A stretch of DNA of 64,000 nucleotides. Origin: Aureivirga sp. CE67. GTDB lineage: Bacteria; Bacteroidota; Bacteroidia; Flavobacteriales; Flavobacteriaceae. Shown piece by piece: positions 16,937 through 25,824 of the stretch. The translations under genes and the position numbers were made by a program. Location: contig NZ_JADOTV010000014.1 in NCBI RefSeq assembly GCF_015767245.1, forward strand, positions 53,436 through 117,435, written 5' to 3'. Below the pieces are notes generated by a model. It searched no databases. It saw only the letters and a list, made by a program, of their open reading frames with translations, and was not told the origin of the DNA. Within the stretch, counting starts at the first letter, position 1; each line of letters begins with the position of its first letter.

Positions 16937-17455
16937 TCATAGTATTCTTTCTATTTTATGAATAACATACTCAGATAAATCTTCATTCAATATTTTTGTT
17001 TCGATTTTATATTTTCCTTGTTCCAGAAATAAAGTAGGAAATTCGTCTAATTCTAATTCAAAAAAATTGATTCCTGCATCAAATAATAAATATTCTTCTG
17101 TAGAAAATTCAATTTCGAAATCAAGTTCCCAGCTTTCAATATTTCTCAATTTTTCTGATTGAATAATTTCCTTATCAGATTCCATACAATATCTAAGAAT
17201 ATAAATTATTTCATCCATTTCAATCAAACTAAAATCAACTTCTTGATGATCAAAAATATCAAAAGCAAGAAACTCTCTATTTAAATAATTAAAAGAAACT
17301 ACCATTTTTCCTTTTTCTTCAAATCTAGAAACAACTTGATTAAAATCTAAATTTTCAAAATCAGATTTTAAAGCATACAGTCCAGACCATTTTTCACAAG
17401 CATATTTTTTAGGTAATAAAATTATCGGACCAATGGTGTTATATCTTTGAAACAT
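16937..17455 (-). CDS. Imm21-like immunity protein candidate
   Basis: The 172-residue soluble protein opens YNTIGPIILLPKKYACEKW followed by SGLY. This resembles the start of immunity protein family 21 (GGPlillP...l..W.G), whose members protect against polymorphic toxins. The spacing of the later segments (LNREFLAFDIF, IIYILRYCMESD) also fits the family, but sequence similarity elsewhere is weak. It begins 17 bases after the upstream gene's stop. No toxin gene is adjacent, so it could be an orphan immunity gene or a divergent relative with another job. Confidence 0.5.
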   Translation of the reverse strand: MFQRYNTIGPIILLPKKYACEKWSGLYALKSDFENLDFNQVVSRFEEKGKMVVSFNYLNREFLAFDIFDHQEVDFSLIEMDEIIYILRYCMESDKEIIQSEKLRNIESWELDFEIEFSTEEYLLFDAGINFFELELDEFPTLFLEQGKYKIETKILNEDLSEYVIHKIERIL

Positions 17456-17472
17456 TCCAGCTAGTTCTATAA

Positions 17473-17882
17473 TTAATGATTAATTTTATCAATAATAATA
17501 TAATCTCCAATTCTACTTTGAAAATTCTCATTTTTACTTTCACAAATGTCCCAAAAACCATTTTTAATCTCTACTTCCATAGAAAACATTTTAGATATTC
17601 TCTCATCATTCAAAAAATAACTTTCTAAAGTTTCTTTTTCAATATTGCTTTCACAAAGTTTTATAAAATAATTTTTGCTTTGATAAGTAATGTAATATTC
17701 TTTTCGTTGCGTTTCTATTCCTTTTTTTGACATAAAACTCTTCATAATTATAGAAGATTTTATTTCTATCTTTTCTTTTTTAGTCAAACTATTTTCAGGT
17801 TTATTATTCGTACAAGAAATATGAAAAAAACTAAATTAATACCTATGAAAAGGCTCATAAAACAATTTCTTCTGATTTTCAT
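17473..17882 (-). pseudogene. Lipoprotein gene with a one-base frameshift in its signal peptide
   Basis: The open frame that ends at 17473 lacks a good start, but just upstream in another frame ATG at 17882 encodes MKIRRNCFMSLFIGINLVFF. Adding one base in the run of seven A (T on the coding strand) at 17824-17830 joins this to HISCTNNKPENSLTKKEK, giving a complete lipoprotein signal with lipobox HISC. As written the gene is out of frame. It may be a sequencing error, a real mutation or slippage. The mature part (about 110 residues) is not recognised. If a downstream Met is used instead (MKSFM...), a shorter cytosolic protein could be made. Confidence 0.7.
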
Positions 17883-17901
17883 AATTTAAATATTAGAATC
17901 A

Positions 17902-18885
17902 TTAATCTTCTAAAATAATTTCTGTTAAATGTTTATAAATTTCTTCTTTATCCAACTCATTTATTAATAAACATGTTTTAAAAGCATCTTCTTTATTTTC
18001 AGCATACCTATATTGAAACCATGCTTTTTCCCATAAAAAATCAAGATTATTAGAATCTTTACTTTCATTAATTATATTTTCACCAATCTTTAAATATTTT
18101 TCTTTTTCTTCAATTGGTCTGCCTTGCCAATCTAACTCTTTTAATATTTCATTTAAATTTTTAATAACAGGATTGTTTTCAAATGCTGTTACTTTTATAG
18201 CAACACACTTTTGAAAAACCTCATTTGATTTTTCTTCGTCCTCTAAATTATATTCATACATCAATCCCTTTAAATGATAATAATAAATAATTTTATTTGG
18301 TTCTTTTACAACAATTTCTTCAATATATTTCAACCCAATTAAAACATCTTCTTTCAATCTATCTTCATCATGCTGACCATATAGAATTTCTGTAAAATCA
18401 ACTTTATTTTCAAAACTCATTTCATCGTATTTAATCAATAATCGATAAAATGCTAACAATTCTCCTGATAAGTGATATTCTCCCTTTTCAACAATAAATT
18501 TATATGCTGAAACTAATTGTTTTCCTAATATTGATTCATATTCTTTTTGATATGTTTCAAAATCAGAAATTGCTTCTCTAAAAACTTCTTCATCATTCCA
18601 ATCCAATTCAGAAAATAATAAATGTAAAGACTCTCCACATTTCTTAATTTCCTCTTTTAATGAGTCATTTGATGATGCAAAAATTTCAATTATTTCATTT
18701 AATTCATTTGCTATTTCATGTTGAATAACCAAACCAAAAGGACTATTATCAATTTTTCTTAAAACATAAAAAACCATTGGATAAACTTCTTTTAGCAATT
18801 CTTTATTTTGAATAATTAACTGAAACGCTTCTTGATAGCAATCTGAATCTGATGTTGCTAATAAACTATTTATTTTATTTTTCAT
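17902..18885 (-). CDS. Hypothetical helical 327-residue protein, TPR-like
   Basis: The protein is soluble and helix-rich. The C-terminal half (VLIGLKYIEEIVVKEPNKI, YYYHLKGLMYEY, SNEVFQKCVAIK, FLWEKAWFQYRYAENKEDAF) has the spacing of degenerate TPR or Sel1-type helical repeats, which mediate protein contacts. No enzyme motif is visible. Its start overlaps the end of the LRR gene at 18875 by 11 bases, so the two are coupled. This suggests a functional link between the helical protein and that LRR protein. Confidence 0.6.
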   Translation of the reverse strand: MKNKINSLLATSDSDCYQEAFQLIIQNKELLKEVYPMVFYVLRKIDNSPFGLVIQHEIANELNEIIEIFASSNDSLKEEIKKCGESLHLLFSELDWNDEEVFREAISDFETYQKEYESILGKQLVSAYKFIVEKGEYHLSGELLAFYRLLIKYDEMSFENKVDFTEILYGQHDEDRLKEDVLIGLKYIEEIVVKEPNKIIYYYHLKGLMYEYNLEDEEKSNEVFQKCVAIKVTAFENNPVIKNLNEILKELDWQGRPIEEKEKYLKIGENIINESKDSNNLDFLWEKAWFQYRYAENKEDAFKTCLLINELDKEEIYKHLTEIILED

Positions 18886-19705
18886 TCTTATTATTAAATG
18901 GATTATAATCCAAGTTTAATTTTATTAAACTTTCTAAATAATCTAAGTTTTCTTTATTTTGAATTTCATTGAATTCTAAATTTAATTGTTCCAATTTCTT
19001 TAAATTTTCTAGATTTTCAATTTTAGAAATCTTATTTTCATATAATTCCAAAGACTTCAAATCAATTAAGTTTTCTAAATTTTCAATTTTACTTATACAA
19101 TTTGCTGCTAAATCTAAATTCAAAAGCTTTTTACAATTTTTTAAATTCTCGATTTTTTCAATTAAATTGGAATTAAGAGATAAGTTCTGTAAATTTTTTA
19201 AATTCTGAATTCCTTCTATTTTCCGAATATCATTATAATCAAGATTTAATGATTCAAGATTCTCTAAAAATTCTAAATTTTCGATTTTATGAATTTCATT
19301 GGAATCTAATTCTAAAATTTTTAAATGTTTAAAAGATTCTAAATTTTCTATTTTTTTAATCTTATTTGCTCCTAAACTCAAAATCTCTAAATTTTCTAAT
19401 CGATTTAAATTCTCAATTTTTGAAATAGAATTCATACTTAAATCTAAAATCTCTAAATTATCTAAAGAATCTAAATTCTCAATATTTGATATTTGATTCC
19501 ATTTTAAAACAAGCTGTTTTAAAGAAGTTAATTTCTCTAAATAATCAATTTTAGATATATTATTTTTATAAACTGTTAAATATTCAAGGCTCTTAAACTT
19601 TTCTATTCCTTTCAAAGAAGTCAATCCTTGATTTGAGAGATCTAAAACTCTACAAGAAAAATCAAAATCTGGATCTTCTTTTAATAAATCATTTACTGTT
19701 TTCAT
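18875..19705 (-). CDS. Cytosolic leucine-rich repeat protein, 276 residues
   Basis: The cap belongs to a third variant, MKTVNDLLKEDPDFDFSCRV followed by LDLSNQGLTSLKGIEKFKSL, shared with the next two genes upstream. About eleven regular repeats follow and the tail is LIKLNLDYNPFNNKNEK. It overlaps its upstream neighbour by four bases (ATGA type) and the helical gene downstream by 11. No export signal. Confidence 0.87.
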   Translation of the reverse strand: MKTVNDLLKEDPDFDFSCRVLDLSNQGLTSLKGIEKFKSLEYLTVYKNNISKIDYLEKLTSLKQLVLKWNQISNIENLDSLDNLEILDLSMNSISKIENLNRLENLEILSLGANKIKKIENLESFKHLKILELDSNEIHKIENLEFLENLESLNLDYNDIRKIEGIQNLKNLQNLSLNSNLIEKIENLKNCKKLLNLDLAANCISKIENLENLIDLKSLELYENKISKIENLENLKKLEQLNLEFNEIQNKENLDYLESLIKLNLDYNPFNNKNEK

Positions 19706-20238
19706 TCATAAATTCCTATATATCGTGCATACTGATCTTCAGCATCGATATTAAATATTTCTATTTTACCAGTTAAAATAACTATACCTCTTACATTTAA
19801 ATCTTCAATTATCTTTGGATTTTGAATTGGATTTCCATAAAGATCCAATGTAAAAAGATTGAGATTTGAAAGATTTTCAATTTTAAAAATTTGATTTTCA
19901 GATAAATATAAATACCCTAATTCTGAAAGATGGTTTATATTTTGAATTTTCTCAATTTGATTCTTCGAGAAATCTAATATTCTTAAATTTATATTCTCTG
20001 TAAGATTTTCAATTGTTTGAATTTTATTATTTCTTAAATCTAAATTTTTAAGTTTTTTAAATTTATCTAAATTTTCGATTTTTGTAATTTCATTTCCGGA
20101 TAAATCTAAAGTATCAAAAACATCTTCGTAATTTTCCAACCCTTCCAAAGAAGTTAAACCTTGATTTGATAAATCTAAAACAGAATCTGAAACACCAAAA
20201 ATTGGATTTTCTTTTAATAAATCATTTATCGTTTTCAT
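19702..20238 (-). CDS. Cytosolic leucine-rich repeat protein, 178 residues (short)
   Basis: Shortest intact member, with about six repeats. The first 60 residues (MKTINDLLKENPIFGVSDSV, then LDLSNQGLTSLEGLENYEDV) are almost identical to those of the adjacent gene at 20242, so they arose by recent duplication. The C-terminal part after FTLDLYGNPIQNPKIIEDL is unique (IEIFNIDAEDQYARYIGIYE). It starts four bases before the stop of the next gene. Confidence 0.86.
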   Translation of the reverse strand: MKTINDLLKENPIFGVSDSVLDLSNQGLTSLEGLENYEDVFDTLDLSGNEITKIENLDKFKKLKNLDLRNNKIQTIENLTENINLRILDFSKNQIEKIQNINHLSELGYLYLSENQIFKIENLSNLNLFTLDLYGNPIQNPKIIEDLNVRGIVILTGKIEIFNIDAEDQYARYIGIYE

Positions 20239-20241
20239 TTT

Positions 20242-20976
20242 TTAATAAATTCTAATCATAAAATCATATTTTTCAGCTTCTTCAGGATTCTCGATTTCCA
20301 TTTTGTCTCCACCTAAAACCAATTCTGCAACATCAAATTTTTCTATATTTTCAATTCTTTTGATTTTATTATCATATAGATTAAGACTTTGTAAAGAAAT
20401 TCCATCCAAATTCTCTAATTTACTTATTAGATTATTTTCTAGATCTAAAGCAACTTCACTAACATTTAAAACTTCTAAATTCTCTAATTTCTCAATGAGA
20501 TTCCCTTCTAATAAAACTTCAAACAAACGATCAGATTTAGGTAAATTTTCTAGCTTCGTAATTTGATTAAAATTGATATTCAAACTTACTAATTGACATA
20601 ATTTATCTATATTTTCAATCTTAGAAATTTGATTTTCTATTAAATATAAATCCTCTAGTTTTGAAAGATGATTTAAATTTTCAATTCTTGTAATTTTATT
20701 ATTCGATAATTCTAAATACGTTAAATTTGAAAGAGTAGAAATATTTTCAATTTTTTCAATTTTATTATCCTCTAACAATAATGTAAGAAGGTTTTTAAAT
20801 TTATCTAGATTTTCGATTTTTGTAATTTCATTTCCGGATAAATCTAAAGTTTCAAAAACATCTTCGTAATTTTCCAATCCTTCCAAAGAAGTTAGACCTT
20901 GATTTGATAAATCTAAAACACAACCTGAAATACCAAAATTTGGATTTTCTTTTAATAAATCGTTTACTGTTTTCAT
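20242..20976 (-). CDS. Cytosolic leucine-rich repeat protein, 244 residues
   Basis: Cap MKTVNDLLKENPNFGISGCV with LDLSNQGLTSLEGLENYEDV, about nine repeats, then LVLGGDKMEIENPEEAEKYD. The N-terminal 60 residues match the 178-residue neighbour except for a few positions, while the later repeats differ. That is the pattern expected if a conserved 5' end recombines with variable repeats. It follows the TPR gene at 20982 after five bases. Confidence 0.87.
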   Translation of the reverse strand: MKTVNDLLKENPNFGISGCVLDLSNQGLTSLEGLENYEDVFETLDLSGNEITKIENLDKFKNLLTLLLEDNKIEKIENISTLSNLTYLELSNNKITRIENLNHLSKLEDLYLIENQISKIENIDKLCQLVSLNINFNQITKLENLPKSDRLFEVLLEGNLIEKLENLEVLNVSEVALDLENNLISKLENLDGISLQSLNLYDNKIKRIENIEKFDVAELVLGGDKMEIENPEEAEKYDFMIRIY

Positions 20977-20981
20977 ATTCT

Positions 20982-21446
20982 TTATTTATTTAATTCTCTT
21001 GATTTTTGAAAACATTTTTCAGCTCTTTCTCTCATCTTTTCCACTTCAGAATTATCATCAGAAAATTCAATTTCATCAACTCTATCCAAAAGAACTTTTC
21101 CTAGATTGTAATATAAAATATGTTGGTAGTTTTCGTCTGTTATATATTCAATTGCTTTCTCATAAAAGAAAATTGCTTTTTCAAAATCATTATTCTTTTT
21201 CTCAATATTACCAAGGTATAAATAAGTCAAAACACTTTCAGGTTTATTTTTTAAAATTTGAAAAAAACATTGTTTTGCCATTTCATCTAAATTTTCATGT
21301 AGATATGATAAAGCTTTATGATTTAATGCTTCATAATTCGTCGCGTCTATTTCAAGAATTTTATCAAAATACACTCTTGATTGGTAGTAACTTCCTATAT
21401 TAAAAAAATGTATTCCTTTCTCTAACCAATAATCAATTTTATTCAT
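20982..21446 (-). CDS. TPR protein, 154 residues
   Basis: Three to four tetratricopeptide repeats are visible: GIHFFNIGSYYQSRVYFDKI, EALNHKALSYLHENLDEMAK, TYLYLGNIEKKNNDFEKAIF. Soluble, so probably a cytosolic scaffold. It is a shortened relative of the 261-residue gene next to it (same N-terminal IDYWLEKGI / EIWLKKGIS pattern), which starts two repeats longer. Located directly upstream of the LRR gene at 20242 in the same unit. Confidence 0.8.
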   Translation of the reverse strand: MNKIDYWLEKGIHFFNIGSYYQSRVYFDKILEIDATNYEALNHKALSYLHENLDEMAKQCFFQILKNKPESVLTYLYLGNIEKKNNDFEKAIFFYEKAIEYITDENYQHILYYNLGKVLLDRVDEIEFSDDNSEVEKMRERAEKCFQKSRELNK

Positions 21447-21449
21447 TTT

Positions 21450-22235
21450 CTAACTTAAATTTTCAATTTTAGAATTAAATGAATCATTAGTTTTCAAAAT
21501 GGACTTAAAAATCGAATCTCTTTTTAAAATCTTAATTAAATTGGAATTAATTTGTAAACCTTGTTTTATATAATCAATACTTTGATCAAAATTTCCTAAG
21601 TATGATTCACAAATTATCAAACATGGATAAACCATTTTTTTTAAAGAAATTTGTTTATTATTTTCGTTCAATATTTCTAATAATTGAACAAAATATTTTT
21701 TCGCTTTCTGATAATTTGAAAACTCGTAAAAATATAAACTCGCAACTTCATAAATTACTTTATCATTGGTTGGATTTATATCTATCACCTTGATAAAAGC
21801 ATTTAATGCCTCTTCATTTAATTTCAACTTATCTATTTCTTCATCAGAATTATAATCAATTAAAAAATCCAAATAATCTAAAATACTTTTTCCAAAATTG
21901 AAATAAAGTAAATCCATATGTTCATCATTATAATATAAAATTGCCTTTCTATAATAATTGATTGCATTTTCATATTCTTGGTTTTTTCTTTCTATATTTC
22001 CCAAATGAATGTAAGTCAATCCATTTTTTAAATCATGCTTTAAAACTTCTAAAAAAAATTCTTTCGCAGAGCTATCATTAGATTCTCGGACATAAGAAAT
22101 AGCTTTATGATAATTTGCTAAAACATTAGAATTATCAATTTCAATTATTTTATCAAAATATTGTCTAGCTTGAGAATAATTTGCTAAATCTAAAAAAGAA
22201 ATTCCCTTTTTTAGCCATATTTCTGTTTGATTCAT
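21450..22235 (-). CDS. TPR protein, 261 residues
   Basis: About six tetratricopeptide repeats span residues 5-240, for example GISFLDLANYSQARQYFDKI, LTYIHLGNIERKNQEYENAI, and FGNFDQSIDYIKQ-like motifs near the end. No signal peptide. It is paralogous to the genes at 20982 and 23296: all have [ILY]HLGNIE..N..YE.AI near residue 90. Three base pairs separate it from the 154-residue paralogue, so they are in one operon and may work together. Confidence 0.82.
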   Translation of the reverse strand: MNQTEIWLKKGISFLDLANYSQARQYFDKIIEIDNSNVLANYHKAISYVRESNDSSAKEFFLEVLKHDLKNGLTYIHLGNIERKNQEYENAINYYRKAILYYNDEHMDLLYFNFGKSILDYLDFLIDYNSDEEIDKLKLNEEALNAFIKVIDINPTNDKVIYEVASLYFYEFSNYQKAKKYFVQLLEILNENNKQISLKKMVYPCLIICESYLGNFDQSIDYIKQGLQINSNLIKILKRDSIFKSILKTNDSFNSKIENLS

Positions 22236-22241
22236 ATCTAA

Positions 22242-22730
22242 TTACTCTAGTATCAGATTTAAATCAATTGCACTTTTATAAACGTCAACTTTTCTCACAT
22301 TATCCAAATCAATTAAAGCTTCATTTAATTTTAATTTAATGGTGAATCTACCATCAATACCATTCAAATTTGAAATATTAGTTAATGTATTTTTTAAATA
22401 ATCTAAACTGCCATAAGCATTTAATACTACGGAATACACAACCACTTTTTCAAGATCATCATTATCCATGTTTATAATTAAGTCATATTTAGGATTATCT
22501 TTCTCAAAATTTATTTTCAATTTTGAACTAAATAAATTTCTTAATTTAATAACAATTTCATTATTCAAATTTTCTTGTTGCTTCAGAAAATCTATCAAAA
22601 CATACAATCCAATTTTTGAAATACTATATTTTAAATCATTATCAATCCAATCTGTTTTTATATCATATGGAAAATTATCCATTTGTATTCCAAATATATA
22701 TTCCTTTTGAACCACCTTTACACTTATCAT
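22242..22730 (-). CDS. Hypothetical 162-residue protein (paralogue of 22790-23293)
   Basis: Unrecognised soluble protein. Its first 70 residues (VKVVQKEYIFGIQMDNFP, KIGLYVLIDFLKQQENLNNE) align with the neighbour at 22790 (IQIVQKKNSFQFRIENIH, KTGLFILLDYFEQCEMMNHQ), and both end with a similar VDVYKSAIDLNLILE / INDIYYSTLDANLVNWI segment. They are therefore a duplicated pair. It sits six bases upstream of a TPR gene. Confidence 0.65.
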   Translation of the reverse strand: MISVKVVQKEYIFGIQMDNFPYDIKTDWIDNDLKYSISKIGLYVLIDFLKQQENLNNEIVIKLRNLFSSKLKINFEKDNPKYDLIINMDNDDLEKVVVYSVVLNAYGSLDYLKNTLTNISNLNGIDGRFTIKLKLNEALIDLDNVRKVDVYKSAIDLNLILE

Positions 22731-22789
22731 TTTATTTCGCTTTTTTATAAATTAAAAATCCCAGTGAAAACTGAGCTATTCAAAAATTA

Positions 22790-23293
22790 CTAAATCCAAT
22801 TAACCAAATTAGCATCTAAAGTTGAGTAATAGATATCATTTATCTCTTCAACACTAAAGTCAATCATTTCCTTTTTAAACTTTAATTTTAAAGTGATAAA
22901 AGGATAGTTTTCATTTTCACTAATTGTATTCGAAAATTTCTTTTCCCAATAATCATAATTCCCTTTATTAGATACCTTTGCAAATTCGAGTAATTCTTCC
23001 ATAAAATCATCAAAATAATAACAACCAAATTCTGTCAAAAAAGCTTCCTCATAATATTCCGAATCATCTTTTAAATATTGAGACAAAACTGCTCTTAATT
23101 TATTATATATCTGATGATTCATCATTTCGCATTGTTCAAAATAATCTAACAAAATAAACAAACCTGTTTTGAAAATAATTTGCTCATTTTGATTTTCTAA
23201 CCACCCAACATTTACATCAGGATGAATATTCTCAATTCTAAATTGAAAACTATTCTTTTTTTGAACTATTTGTATTTTAGTTAAGTCTGACAT
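22790..23293 (-). CDS. Hypothetical 167-residue protein (paralogue of 22242-22730)
   Basis: Same family as the 162-residue neighbour, with an N-terminal beta-like segment and a helical middle (GLFILLDYFEQCEMMNHQ). An acidic aromatic insert (TEFGCYYFDDFMEELLEF) is unique to this copy. A 59-base gap separates the two. It follows the TPR gene at 23296 after two bases. No function can be assigned, and the repeated association with TPR genes is the main clue. Confidence 0.65.
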   Translation of the reverse strand: MSDLTKIQIVQKKNSFQFRIENIHPDVNVGWLENQNEQIIFKTGLFILLDYFEQCEMMNHQIYNKLRAVLSQYLKDDSEYYEEAFLTEFGCYYFDDFMEELLEFAKVSNKGNYDYWEKKFSNTISENENYPFITLKLKFKKEMIDFSVEEINDIYYSTLDANLVNWI

Positions 23294-23295
23294 TT

Positions 23296-24123
23296 TTAGT
23301 TTTCGTATTTTTTTAAAAGAGACTTCAAATCCTTTTCAAAATCTGGATTTTTTTCCATTACTTCCATCAAATCAATATCTCCAGAGTAAGAATAAACAGA
23401 AAAAGAATCTAATTTCAATGATATTTCTACATATTTCAGACTTAATTCAAAATTACCTTCAATGGCTTCACAAATTGCTAAACATCTATAAGAATTTAGT
23501 TTGTAATGATTTGGTATATTTAGATCACTTATAATTCTTAAGGTTTTTTCAAAATATTTTTTTGCTTTTTGACGAGAGTTTAAATAATAGAAATAAATAT
23601 TACCCATTTCATAATTTGCTTGAAATTGTTTTGGATTTTCAGCTAAAGCTTTTATAAAATATGACTTAGCCTCTTCTCGCATTTTATCTTGCCTCTCATA
23701 CTCATAATCTTCATCATTTTCTTCAAGTTCATCTAAAATTGATTTACCTATATTATAAAAAAGTACATCTTTGAATTCTTCTGATTTTAGAAATTCTTCT
23801 GATTTTTTATAGGATTGAATAGCTGCTTTATAATTTTCTTCTACTCTCTCAATATTCCCTAAATGAAAATATGGTGAACTATCTCTAAAATCTATTTTTA
23901 TTGCTTCTAAAAGACTTTCTTTTGCTTTATTTGATTTCCCTTCTTTTAGATAACAAACTGCTTTATAAATGTGAGCAAGTGAAAATTTTGGATTCAATTC
24001 TAAAGCTTCATCAAAATATTTTATTGCAGATTCATACATTTCCAAATCCATTAAATTTAATCCTTCCTCAAACTTTTTTTGTTCTTCTGTTTTTTTATTT
24101 ATTATTTTTTTGAAAAATTCCAT
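23296..24123 (-). CDS. TPR protein, 275 residues
   Basis: About six tetratricopeptide repeats beginning near residue 17 (KFEEGLNLMDLEMYESAIKY, AHIYKAVCYLKEGKSNKAKE, YFHLGNIERVEENYKAAIQS). The N-terminal MEFFKKIINKKTEEQKK is basic and probably soluble. It is the third member of the TPR set at 20982-24123 and overlaps nothing. It is two bases from the hypothetical at 22790 and nine from the gene at 24133, in a single tight operon. Confidence 0.82.
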   Translation of the reverse strand: MEFFKKIINKKTEEQKKFEEGLNLMDLEMYESAIKYFDEALELNPKFSLAHIYKAVCYLKEGKSNKAKESLLEAIKIDFRDSSPYFHLGNIERVEENYKAAIQSYKKSEEFLKSEEFKDVLFYNIGKSILDELEENDEDYEYERQDKMREEAKSYFIKALAENPKQFQANYEMGNIYFYYLNSRQKAKKYFEKTLRIISDLNIPNHYKLNSYRCLAICEAIEGNFELSLKYVEISLKLDSFSVYSYSGDIDLMEVMEKNPDFEKDLKSLLKKYEN

Positions 24124-24132
24124 TTTATATTT

Positions 24133-24861
24133 TTATACAATTTCTATTATTTTCTTCTCTTCTTCTTTTCTAAAACTATTCGTTATATGAGTTCCAAAAT
24201 TTTCAGATTGCCAAAACACATGTTTGTCATTTTTTTCACCATATAATATCTGACTGAAATTTGAATAAAAATCAAAATAAAACAATTGTTCACCTCTATT
24301 TGTGGATTGAATCTTATTTCCAGAATGAAATAAAAAATCATAAGGAGGAATTAATTTTCTATTGCTATACTCCAATTCTTCTTCAATTCCATCATAAAAA
24401 CCTGAATCATATAAATAATTTGAATCCGATAATCTAAACTCAAAAGGAGATTCGTTTTCGTAAACCCCTAAACCTTCCAAAAACTCTTTTCTTAAATCTT
24501 TACAATCATTTTTTAATAGATCATCGAAAGACAGTACTTTAAATTCAGCTTTTAAATTAATTTCTTCTTCCCACATTTTCCTAGCATTCACATAACGAAA
24601 TTCAAAACCATTAAAACATTTATAAAAAGAAAACAAACCTTCATTTATTTTTTTATTAAAAATAATTTTATGAATTTCAGATAAATTTTGAGCAATTTCT
24701 TCTGAACCTTTAGGAATATAAATATGCGTTATATATAAATCTTTATTTAATACAATATTTTTAATCTGATTAAAAACATTTTCTCCCAAATTTTCATAAA
24801 TACTTCCTTTAATTCCTTTACAATCTTTTAAATATTCTATTTGATTAATTTTATGATACAT
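24133..24861 (-). CDS. SUKH-like (SMI1/KNR4) family candidate
   Basis: The 242-residue soluble protein has FNKKINEGLFSFYKCFNGFE around residue 80, which resembles the 'lP.dy..fy...nG' core of SMI1/KNR4 (SUKH) proteins, a fold often used as immunity protein against nucleases. The C-terminal YFDFYSNFSQILYGEKND fits the end of that fold. It is paralogous to the gene at 25825 over its whole length (both open ...YLKDCKG.KG... and contain HIYIPKGS / HLYIPKGS). The real start is ATG at 24861, preceded by a TTG. Weak sequence signal, so treated as a candidate. Confidence 0.55.
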   Translation of the reverse strand: MYHKINQIEYLKDCKGIKGSIYENLGENVFNQIKNIVLNKDLYITHIYIPKGSEEIAQNLSEIHKIIFNKKINEGLFSFYKCFNGFEFRYVNARKMWEEEINLKAEFKVLSFDDLLKNDCKDLRKEFLEGLGVYENESPFEFRLSDSNYLYDSGFYDGIEEELEYSNRKLIPPYDFLFHSGNKIQSTNRGEQLFYFDFYSNFSQILYGEKNDKHVFWQSENFGTHITNSFRKEEEKKIIEIV

Positions 24862-24896
24862 CAAGTATTTATTATAAATAAAAGAGCATGTTAATA

Positions 24897-25796
24897 TTAT
24901 ATGTTAGATGCTATGTGTTTGTTTAAAATTTCCAATGCTGCATCGTTTTTTATTAGTTTAGCTAAATCAAATGCATCTAAACCATCTATATCTTTAAGAA
25001 AAGGATTTGCTCCTTTTTCCAATAAAAATTCAAGTGTAACTGACATTTTAGATGTTACCCAATTATCATTTTCATAATATACATTTTGATGTAAAGCTGT
25101 TCTTTTCCATTTAGCGCTTACATCAATATGTAACCCTTTATTACATAATAATTCCGAAATATTATGACGCCCTGATTGACAAGCCCAATGATGTAAAGTA
25201 AATCCATTAGGACCTGTTTTTATTTTAATATTAGCTCCATTTGAAATCAAAAATTCAACAATTTTAATATGACCAGCAATGACTGCTAATTCAATTAAGT
25301 AATTTCCATCAATTTTTTGATTGATATCAAATTCATTATTATCAATTATTTTTTTTATTGTTTCTAAATCTCCATTACGACAAGCTTTCAATAATTTTAA
25401 TATCTTATTATTACCATCTATTAAATCTTGAGAACGAATTTTCCCATTTGAAGGTCTTGTCATTTCAATTGGAATATTCCCTAATTCTTTTGGTATTTCT
25501 AATGGTAGTCTTTCTGATTTTTCTGGAATAAATTGAATGATTTCATTGAATTTTTCTTCTAAAATTAACTTTTCTATCTTTTTTAAAAGTATATAAACTG
25601 GAAGTTCATATTCAGGAACTTCTTGAATTACCTGGTACTTATTATAATATTCTGGACAACCTAACCAATAAATTAAAAGAGCTGTAGATTTATCACAAGC
25701 TTTATTTGAAATAATTCTATCCAGATTTTTTATACCATCATCCCAATTGTAATGATATGCTTTTAGGAATAATTCTTCTGTTTTTGAAAGTTTCAT
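24897..25796 (-). CDS. Ankyrin-repeat protein, 299 residues
   Basis: The C-terminal half carries about four ankyrin repeats: GDLETIKKIIDNNEFDINQK, YLIELAVIAGHIKIVEFLIS, FTLHHWACQSGRHNISELLC, and TLEFLLEKGANPFLKDIDGL. The N-terminal 130 residues are unique (KTEELFLKAYHYNWDDGIKN). Soluble. It separates the two paralogous SUKH-like genes (gaps 35 and 28 bases). It is another repeat-scaffold protein in the same block, after LRR and TPR proteins. Confidence 0.82.
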   Translation of the reverse strand: MKLSKTEELFLKAYHYNWDDGIKNLDRIISNKACDKSTALLIYWLGCPEYYNKYQVIQEVPEYELPVYILLKKIEKLILEEKFNEIIQFIPEKSERLPLEIPKELGNIPIEMTRPSNGKIRSQDLIDGNNKILKLLKACRNGDLETIKKIIDNNEFDINQKIDGNYLIELAVIAGHIKIVEFLISNGANIKIKTGPNGFTLHHWACQSGRHNISELLCNKGLHIDVSAKWKRTALHQNVYYENDNWVTSKMSVTLEFLLEKGANPFLKDIDGLDAFDLAKLIKNDAALEILNKHIASNI

Positions 25797-25824
25797 TAAT
25801 TAATTTATTTTTTAAAATATAGAA

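Noticed and set aside
4912..20976. Regular 66-base periodic repeats across the LRR genes, which might look like a CRISPR or minisatellite array
   Set aside because: The repeats keep an open reading frame with the LRR consensus and lack constant repeats with unique spacers of similar length; no cas gene is present.
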